Below, piece after piece: positions 51,601-59,865 of a DNA stretch of 64,000 nucleotides. The notes beneath the pieces were generated by a model, which was given only the letters and a program-made list of their open reading frames with translations, did not search any database and was not told where the DNA came from. Positions within the stretch are counted from its first letter, which is position 1. Every line of letters starts with the position of its first letter. A program made the translations under genes and the position numbers. Origin of the DNA: an uncultured Clostridia bacterium (GTDB taxonomy: Bacteria; Bacillota; Clostridia; Christensenellales; Borkfalkiaceae); contig CAKQWM010000001.1 in the NCBI GenBank assembly GCA_934278995.1, positions 354,386 to 418,385 of the forward strand, read 5' to 3'.

Positions 51601-52748
51601 TCAACAGCCGCTTTATTCTCGGCGGCTTCTATATTGCTTAAAATTTCGTCGTACTGCGCGGTAAGACTTTGTTCTACGGGGACGTTGTATCTTTGAACGA
51701 GGTCTTGCCATTTATTTTCGATCGAACGTCTTGTTTGTTCTTTGTAAGAGGACAAATCGTCCTGGAAATTATTTTTTACCTCGTTTAAAAGTTCGTCGAA
51801 TTTTTGACGTATCGTTTCGAGATCGGCTTCGGTTTGGGCTTGTTTGAGCAAGTCTTTTAAATTTTCGTACTTCTTAGCGAAGTCGGATTGCGATAAAGCG
51901 GGATACTGTTCGCAAAGCGTCTGCCACTGTGTGTCAATCTGAGAAAGAAGCGCGTTGATTTGTTCTTCGGTAACTTTTTCGACAGGTTTATAGTTTTCGG
52001 CAATTTCGTTGAAAAGCGTACCGAAATTACCCATGACTTCGTTGACCGCCTGTTCGGTTTCGGCTTTTTTGAGCGCTTCCGTTAACTCGTTATAGCGGGC
52101 GGTAAACCCGGTATTCGTCGAAAGAGCGGAGTATTCTTTTAAAAGATTCGCCCAGGTGTCTTCGGCGTATTTTTTAGCCTGCCCCCTGTAAGCGGTTACG
52201 TCAATCGTAAGGTTTTGCGTAATTTGTTGTATGAGGTTGCCGAAATTCTGGGAAACCTCATATAAATCATTCTGGTTATTTGCCGTTTTTAAGTTATTGA
52301 GCAACGCTTCGTAAGCGGTAAGGTATTCGGGGTTGTTTTTAAGTTCCGGATAAGATGCGTAAAGAATTTCCCACTGCTGTTTGACGTTTGCTAAAACCGT
52401 ATCCTTCTGAACCGTAAATTCATCGGGCTTTTGCTGATTATTTTGCTTTACCTTTTCAACGAGTTCGTTAAAACGAGTCTTATGACCATCAACGTCGGTT
52501 TTCTTTGTCGCTTTACCGATATATGCGCGAATTTCTTCGTATTCGGTTTGATAACTCGTAAGATCGTAATCGTTTCCTAACTGTTCCCAGGTGGCGGCGA
52601 TATCCGTAAGCGTGGTTTCTATGTAAGTATTTACGTCGTCTTTTTTATTATTGTTGTTGTTGCCGAAAAGGTCGCAACCGACTAAGAAAAGACCGCACGT
52701 TAAAAGCAAACATAAACTCAACGAAAAAGAAAGTAGTTTGGTTTTCAT
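48624..52748 (-). CDS. Giant repeat lipoprotein (function unknown)
   Basis: 1374 residues. Lipobox LVGC near residue 25, then an Asn-rich linker. Residues ~40-900 are tandem helical modules of ~110 residues, each with W.......Y and FGxLxxE-like elements. Within them a 220-residue block is duplicated almost exactly (nucleotides ~51984-51323 and ~51321-50662), from EEQINALLSQIDTQW to LRNELSQQGGE. Residues ~940-1010 look like an Ig-type domain. Near the C-terminus a 57-residue block (QEEWQVLITQGYDVSYFEN) is also duplicated (~49250 and ~49080). No enzyme motif is seen; an extended stalk or adhesin is plausible. RBS GGAGGA. Confidence 0.75.
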   Translation of the reverse strand: MKTKLLSFSLSLCLLLTCGLFLVGCDLFGNNNNNKKDDVNTYIETTLTDIAATWEQLGNDYDLTSYQTEYEEIRAYIGKATKKTDVDGHKTRFNELVEKVKQNNQQKPDEFTVQKDTVLANVKQQWEILYASYPELKNNPEYLTAYEALLNNLKTANNQNDLYEVSQNFGNLIQQITQNLTIDVTAYRGQAKKYAEDTWANLLKEYSALSTNTGFTARYNELTEALKKAETEQAVNEVMGNFGTLFNEIAENYKPVEKVTEEQINALLSQIDTQWQTLCEQYPALSQSDFAKKYENLKDLLKQAQTEADLETIRQKFDELLNEVKNNFQDDLSSYKEQTRRSIENKWQDLVQRYNVPVEQSLTAQYDEILSNIEAAENKAAVDKAAEPTEQLLQVVSAYLELEETRQACLAESILAWEAFTVDYRDQITQEMLDKYNELVAATNGATTPEGVRAGCQKILDYVEKLRNELSQQGGEVEKVTEEQINALLSQIDTQWKTLCEQYPALSQSDFAKKYENLKGLLKKAETEADLETIRQKFDELLNEVKNNFQDDLSSYKEQTRRSIENKWQDLVQRYNVPVEQSLTAQYDEILSNIEAAENKAAVDEAAEPAEQLLQVVSAYLELEETRQACLTEYMNAWNDLENEYRDRITQEMRDKYDELVAATNGATTPEGVRAGCQKILDYVEKLRNELSQQGGEDLTSLKSQLQNNIFESLLNIQESCSNNGFSIEWSKEITDKQTALLQQIDDAKTRAAIEAIQSTVENEFYPMLKSYAIESVKTQLKKEFAEQWAAYEKAYPEYTDLYNQYVEIIDLTLKTTDVTDVLKNYGYLKNSVLADFINSFTYEDDMRYLRYCNITGNFYDALDNELKKAYSSEFSRWVDKLKSVMSLEEAKTQFANFKKWLAEIKQKPYVKSVELIQNKLTLTVGVTEEQITEALNKISAKVTYSDQTETTLSFAEGTYSLSGHDFTKVGSYYVSATFTIGDSKYSEGITVIIAPDMTGAKELATYRGTGSLDNKSTITLYDNGYAMDNNGFYTKYERYDDYCAIYAENTVMLCRPDDSEKTIDLYVPSDDSLVGTFVYQYMEKSPFRVYKHVKSDKYIVTLQEHYEDKIHTLFSTFCDFDAAKRTLVCAMIDNYVGSYSDETVTYTWDEGSNVLRIDVSGKITAMQKEWQVLITQGYDVSYFENDYNNIIFNLQNSSGGMIQDYVNQFTNLVERVKSNHYMQEEWQVLITQGYDVSYFENDYNDIIFNIQNSSTMIQEYVNQFTSLVESVKRNRYTRFEPSFAPFYELKVGDDIEEFIKKNLIGKTCTAYLEWSNNPGKTVTITRDMITYEGDTKTSGGFSIRVSYVDKLYANSGDSFFEVYVNVFDVPVAA
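50662..51984 (-). repeat. 660-bp in-frame tandem duplication
   Basis: Two ~660-bp copies with long exact stretches inside the lipoprotein gene, a likely site of copy-number change. Confidence 0.85.
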
Positions 52749-52832
52749 GATTCCTCCACATAAAAATATATTTAATAAAGTCGCGTTACCGTATATAATT
52801 TAACTCGGTAATTACGTACTTCACCGATAAAT

Positions 52833-52862
52833 ATAATATCATAATCTGACAAAGTATGTCAA
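52833..52862 (-). promoter_or_regulatory. Promoter of the repeat lipoprotein
   Basis: Minus strand TTGACA (52857-52862), 18-bp spacer, TATTAT (52833-52838). The leader is about 80 nt. Confidence 0.75.
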
Positions 52863-53270
52863 CGAAAAATCGACAAATCAACCGTTTGTCGGTATAAATA
52901 CATAAATAATTGAATTTTTTTGGCGCTTTTTTGGCACTTTTTTGGCGCTTTTATAAAATTTATCCATAACGCCCTAATTAAATAACCCTCGCGGGCAAGG
53001 CTGTAATGATTTTAATCTTTCACATAAACGATAGAGCGTTAAATTTAAAAAGTTCGCCGTTTTCAATCAAAACAGGCGATAATCGGCTTATAACGCGACT
53101 TTCATAAAATTATCACAATAATCGAATTGTGAAAAGCGACCTTTAAAAGTTCTTTTTTTGATAAAAACTGTAAAAATAAAAATAACAGCGGATTACGTTT
53201 TTGGCTATACGTTTGTGGAAATTTAATAGCCAAAAAATAAAAAAGTGGCGGTATAGGTCGATTATCTGAG
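52863..53270. other. Gene-free AT-rich spacer with small repeats
   Basis: TTTTTTGGC(G/A)C is repeated three times in tandem at about 52917-52951, and a dispersed-motif variant (GCGATAATCGGCTTATAACGC) is at 53079-53099. Nothing coding was accepted here. Confidence 0.6.
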
Positions 53271-53277
53271 AAAAACG

Positions 53278-53345
53278 CTCCCTTCGGTCGCGTGAATTGC
53301 TCCCTTCGGTCGCGTGAATTGCTCCCTTCGGTCGCGTGAAAGGCT
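53278..53345 (+). repeat. 22-bp tandem repeat, three units
   Basis: CTCCCTTCGGTCGCGTGAATTG repeated at 53278, 53300 and 53322 (third unit incomplete). The same unit recurs singly at about 53874 and 53917. Confidence 0.85.
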
Positions 53346-53760
53346 TCACCCTGTGGGAGAAGCTGGCTCGTAGAGCCTGATGAGGGTGGCTATACAATTT
53401 TTTACGACCTTATACGCTTTCCAACCTCATCCGTCATTTTCTTGCGAAAATGCCACCTTTGCTAAGCCGCAGACGGCAATCCTCTCGTCAACTACGTTGA
53501 CACTCCCCTTAGTAAGGGGAATTGCCCTACCAGGTGAAGGCTGACAAGGACGTGAATGATATAGAACACCTCATCCGTCGCTACGCGACACCTTCCTCCT
53601 CCGAGGGGAAGGCGAATAAGGGCGGCGAAATTATATAACAATCCCTCCGTCACGCTGACACGTGCCACCTCCCTTTACACAAGGGAGGCTTAAATGTTTC
53701 CCTTTTTGTACAAGGGAGGCTAAAAGGAAAAACGAATTGCTTTGCAATTCAATTCATGGA
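53346..53760. repeat. Cluster of short inverted repeats (CTCATCCGTC / AAGGGGAAGG type)
   Basis: A string of small palindromes, including GGCTC-gta-GAGCC, CCCCTTAGTAAGGGG, GCCTTCCTCCTCCGAGGGGAAGGC-like and CCTCCCTT-tacac-AAGGGAGG, interleaved with CTCATCCGTC segments. Similar low-function clutter is common in clostridial genomes. No ORF with RBS. Confidence 0.65.
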
Positions 53761-53945
53761 GCGAAGCGAGAACTCACGGCGTAGCCATTTCACGACGAGT
53801 TTACTCGTCAATTCATTAGTTAATAGTGAATTGCGAACTTGCGGTCGCGTGAATTGACCTTACGGTCATGAATTGCTCCCTACGGTCGCGTGAATTGTTG
53901 CTGACGCAACGTGAATTGCTCCCTTCGGTCGCGTGGTGCGTTACG
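53761..53945. repeat. Variable short hairpins joined by a constant TGAATTG spacer
   Basis: Units such as GACCTTACGGTC, GTTGCTGACGCAAC, GACGAGTTTACTCGTC and CTCCCTTCGGTCGC are separated by (G)TGAATTG or CAATTCA. Several units are self-complementary while their sequences differ, so the array looks like hairpins with variable arms and fixed linkers. Confidence 0.65.
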
Positions 53946-54030
53946 CGAGTGTCTTTTAGCATATTTCGCAAAAAAATGCAAGTATTAAGCCATTTTTTTA
54001 TAAATAATTGTGATTTTTCGTCTATTTGTT

Positions 54031-54059
54031 TTGACATTATATTTAATTAACATTATAAT
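54031..54059 (+). promoter_or_regulatory. Consensus promoter upstream of the PFOR gene
   Basis: TTGACA (54031-54036), 17-bp spacer, TATAAT (54054-54059), giving a ~450-nt leader. Confidence 0.75.
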
Positions 54060-54065
54060 ATTAAC

Positions 54066-54490
54066 TGCGTGGGCTAAAAAGACTTCAAAGACTTTTATAT
54101 CGATTTCGACCTCAGACATCTTTTATACCTCAGACATTTTTTATAAAGGTATCTGTTTCGGAAAAATTTTACGAAGATATCAATCTCGTTACGCTTTTAC
54201 GAAGATATCGGACGCGACGGATTTTGCAAAATAAGTAAACGGACGATACTTACAAAATCGAGCGTTTTTAAAAAAATCGTTTCGTAACAGCAAGGATAAC
54301 CAACAGGTTATATATCTGAATGTAATCGAGCGGGTTGTGTCGTTAAGAATAACTAAAAGGTTCTTTACAAGCGAAAATTTTGCCGGGTTTCGACGCAAAC
54401 GGCTTTAATAACTTTTTCAGCGGTTATACCGACGAACAAAGCCCGTTTTTAAAAGTTTTACGAATCTTTAAAACCACATTAAACTTAAAA
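54066..54490 (+). other. Long leader of the PFOR gene with short direct repeats
   Basis: ACCTCAGACAT(C/T)TTTTATA occurs twice (about 54108-54146) and TTTTACGAAGATATC twice (about 54168-54210). Weak AACC-aaca-GGTT pairing follows near 54298. No terminator or known riboswitch was recognised. Confidence 0.45.
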
Positions 54491-54514
54491 TCTATATCGG
54501 AGGATTTTTTATTC

Positions 54515-57500
54515 ATGAAAAAGATGACTATTGACGGTAACACCGCTGCCAGCCACGTTGCGTACGCATTTTCGGAAGTAGCCGCGATTTACCCTATCAC
54601 ACCGTCTTCCCCCATGGCGGAAGTTGCAGACGAGTGGGCGACAGCGGGCAGAGTCAATATGTTCGGTCAAAAATTGCGTTTGGCTGAAATGCAGTCCGAA
54701 GGCGGCGCTGCGGGCGCAGTACACGGCTCGCTTGCCGCGGGCGCGCTTACCGTAACCTATACGGCAAGTCAGGGGTTACTTTTGATGATCCCCAACATGT
54801 ACAAAATATCGGGCGAACTTCTTCCCACTGTTTTTCACGTCAGCGCGCGCGCTTTGGCGGCTCATTCGCTTAACATTTTCGGAGATCATTCCGACGTTAT
54901 GGCGTGCCGTCAGACCGGGTTTGCAATGCTCGCAAGCGGTTCGGTACAAGAGGTTATGGATCTTGCTCTCGTTGCGCATCTTTCCACGTTGAAATCGCAA
55001 GTTCCTTTCATTCATTTCTTCGACGGTTTCAGAACCAGCCACGAAGTATCCAAAATAGACGCTATCGAATACGACGAAATGAAATCGCTCGTAGATATGA
55101 AGGATATCGAAAACTTCAGAAAGAAAGCGTTGAACCCCGAACATCCTATTCAGAAGGGTACCGCTCAGAATGCGGACACTTACTTCCAGAACAGAGAAAC
55201 CGCCAACAAATATTACGAAGCAACCCCCGCTATCGTTCAGAAGATGATGGATAAAGTTTCCGCCTTAACGGGAAGATCTTATCATTTATTCGATTACGTA
55301 GGCGCGCCCGATGCCGAAGAAGTTATCGTTATCATGGGCAGCGGCGCCGAAGCCGTTGAAGAAACCATCAACAAACTCAACGCGGAAGGTCGTAAATACG
55401 GTCTTTTGAAAGTTCGTTTGTATCGTCCTTTCGCAACCAAGGCTTTCTTGAAAGCGCTTCCCAAAACGGTTAAGAAGATTGCCGTTCTGGACAGAACCAA
55501 GGAACCCGGTTCTTTGGGCGAGCCTTTGTATCTCGACGTTTGCACCGCTTTGATGGAAGCAAAGAAGAGAGTTACCGTGGTAGGCGGCAGATACGGTTTA
55601 GGTTCCAAAGAATTTAATCCTTCGATGATTCTTTCCGTATATAAAAACCTCGAACAGGACAAACCCAAGAATCACTTTACCGTCGGTATTTACGACGATA
55701 TCACCAACACTTCTTTGGATTTCTCCGAAAAATACAACGCGGCGCCCGCGGGTACGGTTTCGTGCAAATTCTACGGTCTCGGTTCCGACGGCACGGTCGG
55801 CGCCAACAAAAACTCCATTAAGATAATAGGCGATCACACCGACAAATACGTTCAAGGTTACTTCTTCTACGATTCCAAAAAATCGGGTGGTATAACGGTA
55901 TCTCACCTTCGTTTCGGCGACGTACCCATTCAATCGTCCTATCTTATCGACGCCGCGGACTTTATCGCGTGCCACAATCCTTCTTACGTAACCCGTTACG
56001 ACATGGTTTCCGACCTCAAACAAGGCGGAAAATTCCTGTTAAACTGCCTCTGGACGGACGTTGATTCGCTTTCAAAGCATCTCCCCGCGAAGATGAAACA
56101 ACTTCTTTCTGAAAAGCACGCCGAACTTTACGTTATCAACGCTTTGGACGTTGCGACGAAAGCGGGCAGCGCAAAGAGCCAGAACATGGTATTGCAATCG
56201 GCTTTCTTCAAAATTGCGAACATTATTCCTTACACCGACGCAGAAGTCTTTATGAAGGAAAAAGTTAAGGTTACTTACGGAAAGAAAGGCGACGCCGTCG
56301 TTAAAGCAAACTGCGACGCCATAGACGCCGCAAGCGCTTCCTTAATTAAAATAGAAATCCCCGCAAGTTGGGCTACCGCTACCGACGGTGCGGAAATACC
56401 GGAACTAGCAAACGATAAATACTTCCGTGAAGTTATTCACCCCATTACCGCTTTAGAAGGCGATAAACTTCCTTCTTCCGCGTTTAACGCAGACGGTTCG
56501 GTACCTACCGGTACGACCAGGTTTGAAAAACGCGGCGTTGCGGTTAAAGTACCTAAGTGGATTCCGGAAAATTGTATTCAGTGCAATCAATGCGCTTTCG
56601 TATGTCCTCACGCTTGTATCCGTCCGGCGCTGAACGAAGCGGGCATTGAAAAACCCGAAACCTACAAAACGCTTCCCGCTATGCAACTTAAAGGCTTAGA
56701 ATTCAGAATGCAGGTTTCTCCGCTCGATTGTATGGGCTGCGGCGTATGCGCAAACGTATGCCCCGCCAAAGAAAAGGCGCTCGTTATGGTACCGTTTGAA
56801 CAAGCGGTCAACGAAGACGAAGCAAACTACGAATTTTCCGAAAAACTTCCCGCGGTCGATACTTCCGCGGTTAAAGCGACCTCTGTTAAGGGAAGTCAGT
56901 TCAGAAAGCCCTTATTTGAATTTTCGGGCGCTTGCGCCGGTTGCGGCGAAACTCCTTACGTTAAAGTGGTAACGCAGATGTTCGGCGACAGAATGGTTAT
57001 AGCCAACGCTACGGGTTGTTCCTCCATTTACGGCGGAAGTTCTCCTACCTGTCCTTACACCAAAAACGAAGAAGGCAAAGGTCCCGCCTGGGCTAACAGT
57101 TTATTTGAAGACAACGCGGAATTCGGTTACGGTATCAATCTTGCGTACGCGCAGAGAAGATCAAAACTTGCCGACGAAATAACCAAAGCGATTGACCTTG
57201 GCGTTAAAGGCAAACTTAAAGCCGCTTTCACCGAATGGCTCGAAAACAGAAAGAACGCGGAAGTTACGACTCGTCTTGCCCCTGTTATTTCCGAACTTTT
57301 ACCTGCCGCTATCAAATCCGCAAGAGGCGAATTAAAGACCGTTTTAACCGCAATTTACGATCAAAGAGATTGCTTGATTAAAAAATCCGTATGGATTTTC
57401 GGCGGCGACGGCTGGGCTTACGACATCGGTTACGGCGGGCTTGATCACGTGCTTGCCATGGGCGAAGACGTTAACGTCCTCGTTTTGGACACCGAAGTTT

Positions 57501-58021
57501 ATTCCAACACGGGCGGACAGGCAAGTAAATCCACGCCTACCGGCGCAATAGCCAAATTTGCCGCAGGCGGAAAGAGAATCAAAAAGAAAGACCTCGGATT
57601 CATTGCTATGAGTTACGGTTACGTTTACGTCGCTCAGTGCGCTATGGGCGCTAACAAACAGCAGTTTTTGAACGCTATCTGCGAAGCCGAAAGTTACGCA
57701 GGACCGTCGCTCGTTATCTGCTACGCTCCTTGTATCAACCACGGTATCAATATGACCAACTCACAGGCGGAAGAAAAGAAAGCGGTTGACGCCGGATATT
57801 GGCACTTATACAGATACAACCCGACTTTGATCGGAACGGAAAATCCCTTCAAACTCGATTCTAAAGATCCTACCCAAAGTTATAAGGACTTCTTGCTCGG
57901 TGAAAACCGTTACGCTTCCTTACAGAAAGCGCAACCCGCTCTTGCAGAAAAACTCTTTGAAAAAGCGGAAGAAGAAAATACCGAACGTCTTAACAGATAT
58001 AAAGGTCTTGCAAACAAATAA
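54515..58021 (+). CDS. nifJ: Pyruvate:ferredoxin (flavodoxin) oxidoreductase
   Basis: 1168 residues from ATG 54515 (CGGAGG upstream; open frame reaches 54380). Single-chain PFOR: domain I/II (~1-420, with GNTAASHVAYAFSEV), gamma-like domain (~420-650), ferredoxin domain with two clusters (CIQCNQCAFVCP at ~685 and CMGCGVCANVCP at ~740), and the C-terminal TPP domain with a CAGCGETPY cluster ligand and GGDGWAYDIGYGG...DTEVYSNTGG. It oxidises pyruvate to acetyl-CoA and CO2 and reduces ferredoxin, a core step of anaerobic fermentation. Confidence 0.97.
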   Translation: MKKMTIDGNTAASHVAYAFSEVAAIYPITPSSPMAEVADEWATAGRVNMFGQKLRLAEMQSEGGAAGAVHGSLAAGALTVTYTASQGLLLMIPNMYKISGELLPTVFHVSARALAAHSLNIFGDHSDVMACRQTGFAMLASGSVQEVMDLALVAHLSTLKSQVPFIHFFDGFRTSHEVSKIDAIEYDEMKSLVDMKDIENFRKKALNPEHPIQKGTAQNADTYFQNRETANKYYEATPAIVQKMMDKVSALTGRSYHLFDYVGAPDAEEVIVIMGSGAEAVEETINKLNAEGRKYGLLKVRLYRPFATKAFLKALPKTVKKIAVLDRTKEPGSLGEPLYLDVCTALMEAKKRVTVVGGRYGLGSKEFNPSMILSVYKNLEQDKPKNHFTVGIYDDITNTSLDFSEKYNAAPAGTVSCKFYGLGSDGTVGANKNSIKIIGDHTDKYVQGYFFYDSKKSGGITVSHLRFGDVPIQSSYLIDAADFIACHNPSYVTRYDMVSDLKQGGKFLLNCLWTDVDSLSKHLPAKMKQLLSEKHAELYVINALDVATKAGSAKSQNMVLQSAFFKIANIIPYTDAEVFMKEKVKVTYGKKGDAVVKANCDAIDAASASLIKIEIPASWATATDGAEIPELANDKYFREVIHPITALEGDKLPSSAFNADGSVPTGTTRFEKRGVAVKVPKWIPENCIQCNQCAFVCPHACIRPALNEAGIEKPETYKTLPAMQLKGLEFRMQVSPLDCMGCGVCANVCPAKEKALVMVPFEQAVNEDEANYEFSEKLPAVDTSAVKATSVKGSQFRKPLFEFSGACAGCGETPYVKVVTQMFGDRMVIANATGCSSIYGGSSPTCPYTKNEEGKGPAWANSLFEDNAEFGYGINLAYAQRRSKLADEITKAIDLGVKGKLKAAFTEWLENRKNAEVTTRLAPVISELLPAAIKSARGELKTVLTAIYDQRDCLIKKSVWIFGGDGWAYDIGYGGLDHVLAMGEDVNVLVLDTEVYSNTGGQASKSTPTGAIAKFAAGGKRIKKKDLGFIAMSYGYVYVAQCAMGANKQQFLNAICEAESYAGPSLVICYAPCINHGINMTNSQAEEKKAVDAGYWHLYRYNPTLIGTENPFKLDSKDPTQSYKDFLLGENRYASLQKAQPALAEKLFEKAEEENTERLNRYKGLANK

Positions 58022-58051
58022 TATAAGCGCGCGATAACGCGTTTAACAATC

Positions 58052-58100
58052 CAAAAAAACCCGCCTATAGGTCGATAATCGGCTTATAGGCGGGTTTTTG
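58052..58100 (+). terminator. Terminator of the PFOR gene containing the dispersed motif
   Basis: AAACCCGCCTATA pairs with TATAGGCGGGTTT; the 3' half is a dispersed-motif variant (CGATAATCGGCTTATAGGCGGG). Confidence 0.9.
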
Positions 58101-58185
58101 TCGTTAAGAAATTAAAAAAAATCGGTTAAGGCAAGTTTTATAAAAATATCGACGCTTATAAACGCCGTATATAAAACCCGTAAAA

Positions 58186-58212
58186 AAAGGGCGGAAAATC
58201 CGCCCTTAAAAA
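58186..58212 (-). terminator. Terminator of the minus-strand ABC operon
   Basis: AAGGGCGGA-aaa-TCCGCCCTT, 16 nt past the ATPase stop on the minus strand, with a T-rich tail in that direction. Confidence 0.85.
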
Positions 58213-58227
58213 TTACGACTTAAAAAG

Positions 58228-59862
58228 TTATTTAAGAGTGCCGGTTGTGATAAACCTGCCTGAATTACGACTGAAAAGTATAACGTTGTTTCCGTCGAAA
58301 TCGATTTTGACCTTTTCGCCGAGTCCGTAAGTAATACCGCCGAATATAACGCCGGTAATCAGATATTCGCCGATCCTGATTCTTACGGTAGTTTCCATAC
58401 CCGTAGGCATCGCGCTGTAAATTTCGCCTTCGATTTTACCGTCGGGGGTGATTTTTACTGCTTCCGGACGCACCGCCAAAACGTAGTCGTCGTCGGTGAT
58501 ATCGACGTCGTCGTCAAGTTCGGATTCATCGACCTTTGCGATATGATATTTAAACTTGACGTCTTTATTGCCTTTTTCTACGTTTTTCTTATCCTCTGAA
58601 AGTCTGAGCCGTTTTTCATGTAGTTCAGCGTCGTATTCGTGGTCTTTTTGTTGCCATACCGACAAATCGATTGCCTCGTTGGGAGTAAACGTAAGAGAAA
58701 TATCGTCCCAGACCTTTACCTTTAATTCGTCGCCGGTCTGAACGCCTTTTGCGTCGATAAAATTGATTGACGGATTTCCTACGAAGTCCGCGACAAACGT
58801 ATTGTTCGGGCGATTATAGACGGTAAGGGGGGCGTCGTACTGTTGTAAAACGCCGTTATCTATAAGACAAATGGACGTTGCAAGCGTCATTGCTTCCATC
58901 TGATCGTGCGTAACGTAAACGAAGGTGCTTCCCGTGTCGAGGTGCAATCTTTGAAGTTCCGACCTCATTTCGAGCCTTAACTTAGCGTCGAGGTTACTCA
59001 GCGGTTCGTCCATGAAAAGAACGCTCGGCTCCGGCGCGAGAGTACGCGCTATGGCAACCCTTTGCTGTTGACCGCCCGAAAGTTCCGCCGGATAGCGATC
59101 CATAAACATGCCTATTTTAACGATTCTCGATACGCGTCTTACGGCAAGATCGACTTCTTCTTTGGAAAGTTTTCTTACCGACTTAACGACCTCTCCGTCT
59201 TTTACGTATTCGAAATTTTCGTTAATCGCATAGCCTTTTTTAGTCGCTTTCAGTGTTTCGGATTGAATAATTGCGTTTTGTTCGGCGATTATTTTTTCGA
59301 CTTCCGCCTCAGGATCGGCAACTTCCGAAAGTTTGTATCCCGCGATTTTTTTTGCGGTGAACATCGAAACGATATAGGTATCGATAAGGCGTAAATAGAG
59401 TTTGTCTTTATTCAAAACGCCTTTTTTATCAAGACAATCGTTAGTTAAGTCGATGACTTTTTTATAATCGGAAACGATTTCTTTAACGCGTGTTGCCACT
59501 TGAGATTCAAAGGACACGAGGGGCATAAGTTCTTTAATGTTTGCAAGCCCGAAAGAAATGTTCTGATAAACCGTCATATTCGGCCACAGGGCGTAGTTTT
59601 GGAACAAAAAGCCGACTTTGCGTTTGTTCGGGGGGATATTGATACCCATTTCGCTGTCGAAAACGACCTTGTCGCCGATAACTATTCGACCGCTTGTAGG
59701 AGTTTCAAGCCCCGCAATCATTCTCAGCGTCGTGGTTTTACCGCATCCCGATGGACCGAGAAGGGTAACGAAAGCATTGTTTTCAATTTCTAAATTAAGA
59801 TGTTCTACGGCGTAAAAATTGCCCCATCTTTTAGTGACGTCAGTTAATACGATTTTAGGCAT
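58228..59862 (-). CDS. ABC transporter ATP-binding protein with a large helical insertion
   Basis: 544 residues. MalK/PotA/FbpC type: Walker A GPSGCGKTT (~37-45), Q-loop FLFQNYALWP (~86-95), signature LSGGQQQR at 261, Walker B VLFMDEPLSNLD, His switch YVTHDQMEA, then a TOBE-type regulatory domain. In relatives about 35-45 residues separate the NISFGL strand from LSGGQ; here there are 160, so ~115 extra residues (about 112-235, Lys/Glu-rich, helical) sit in the helical subdomain that contacts the permease. The TOBE part also has an acidic insert (ELDDDVDITDDD). Last gene of the operon. Confidence 0.9.
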   Translation of the reverse strand: MPKIVLTDVTKRWGNFYAVEHLNLEIENNAFVTLLGPSGCGKTTTLRMIAGLETPTSGRIVIGDKVVFDSEMGINIPPNKRKVGFLFQNYALWPNMTVYQNISFGLANIKELMPLVSFESQVATRVKEIVSDYKKVIDLTNDCLDKKGVLNKDKLYLRLIDTYIVSMFTAKKIAGYKLSEVADPEAEVEKIIAEQNAIIQSETLKATKKGYAINENFEYVKDGEVVKSVRKLSKEEVDLAVRRVSRIVKIGMFMDRYPAELSGGQQQRVAIARTLAPEPSVLFMDEPLSNLDAKLRLEMRSELQRLHLDTGSTFVYVTHDQMEAMTLATSICLIDNGVLQQYDAPLTVYNRPNNTFVADFVGNPSINFIDAKGVQTGDELKVKVWDDISLTFTPNEAIDLSVWQQKDHEYDAELHEKRLRLSEDKKNVEKGNKDVKFKYHIAKVDESELDDDVDITDDDYVLAVRPEAVKITPDGKIEGEIYSAMPTGMETTVRIRIGEYLITGVIFGGITYGLGEKVKIDFDGNNVILFSRNSGRFITTGTLK

Positions 59863-59865
59863 AAA

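Noticed and set aside
53143..53397. 84-codon minus-strand ORF over the 22-bp tandem repeats
   Set aside because: Its product is translated repeat sequence; no RBS.
53278..53945. CRISPR-like short repeats
   Set aside because: Spacing is irregular, units are hairpins, and linkers of 7 bp are too short to be spacers.
53816..54037. 73-codon minus-strand ORF over variable hairpins, and the plus-strand ORF at 53868-54050
   Set aside because: Both are translations of the TGAATTG-linked hairpin repeats.
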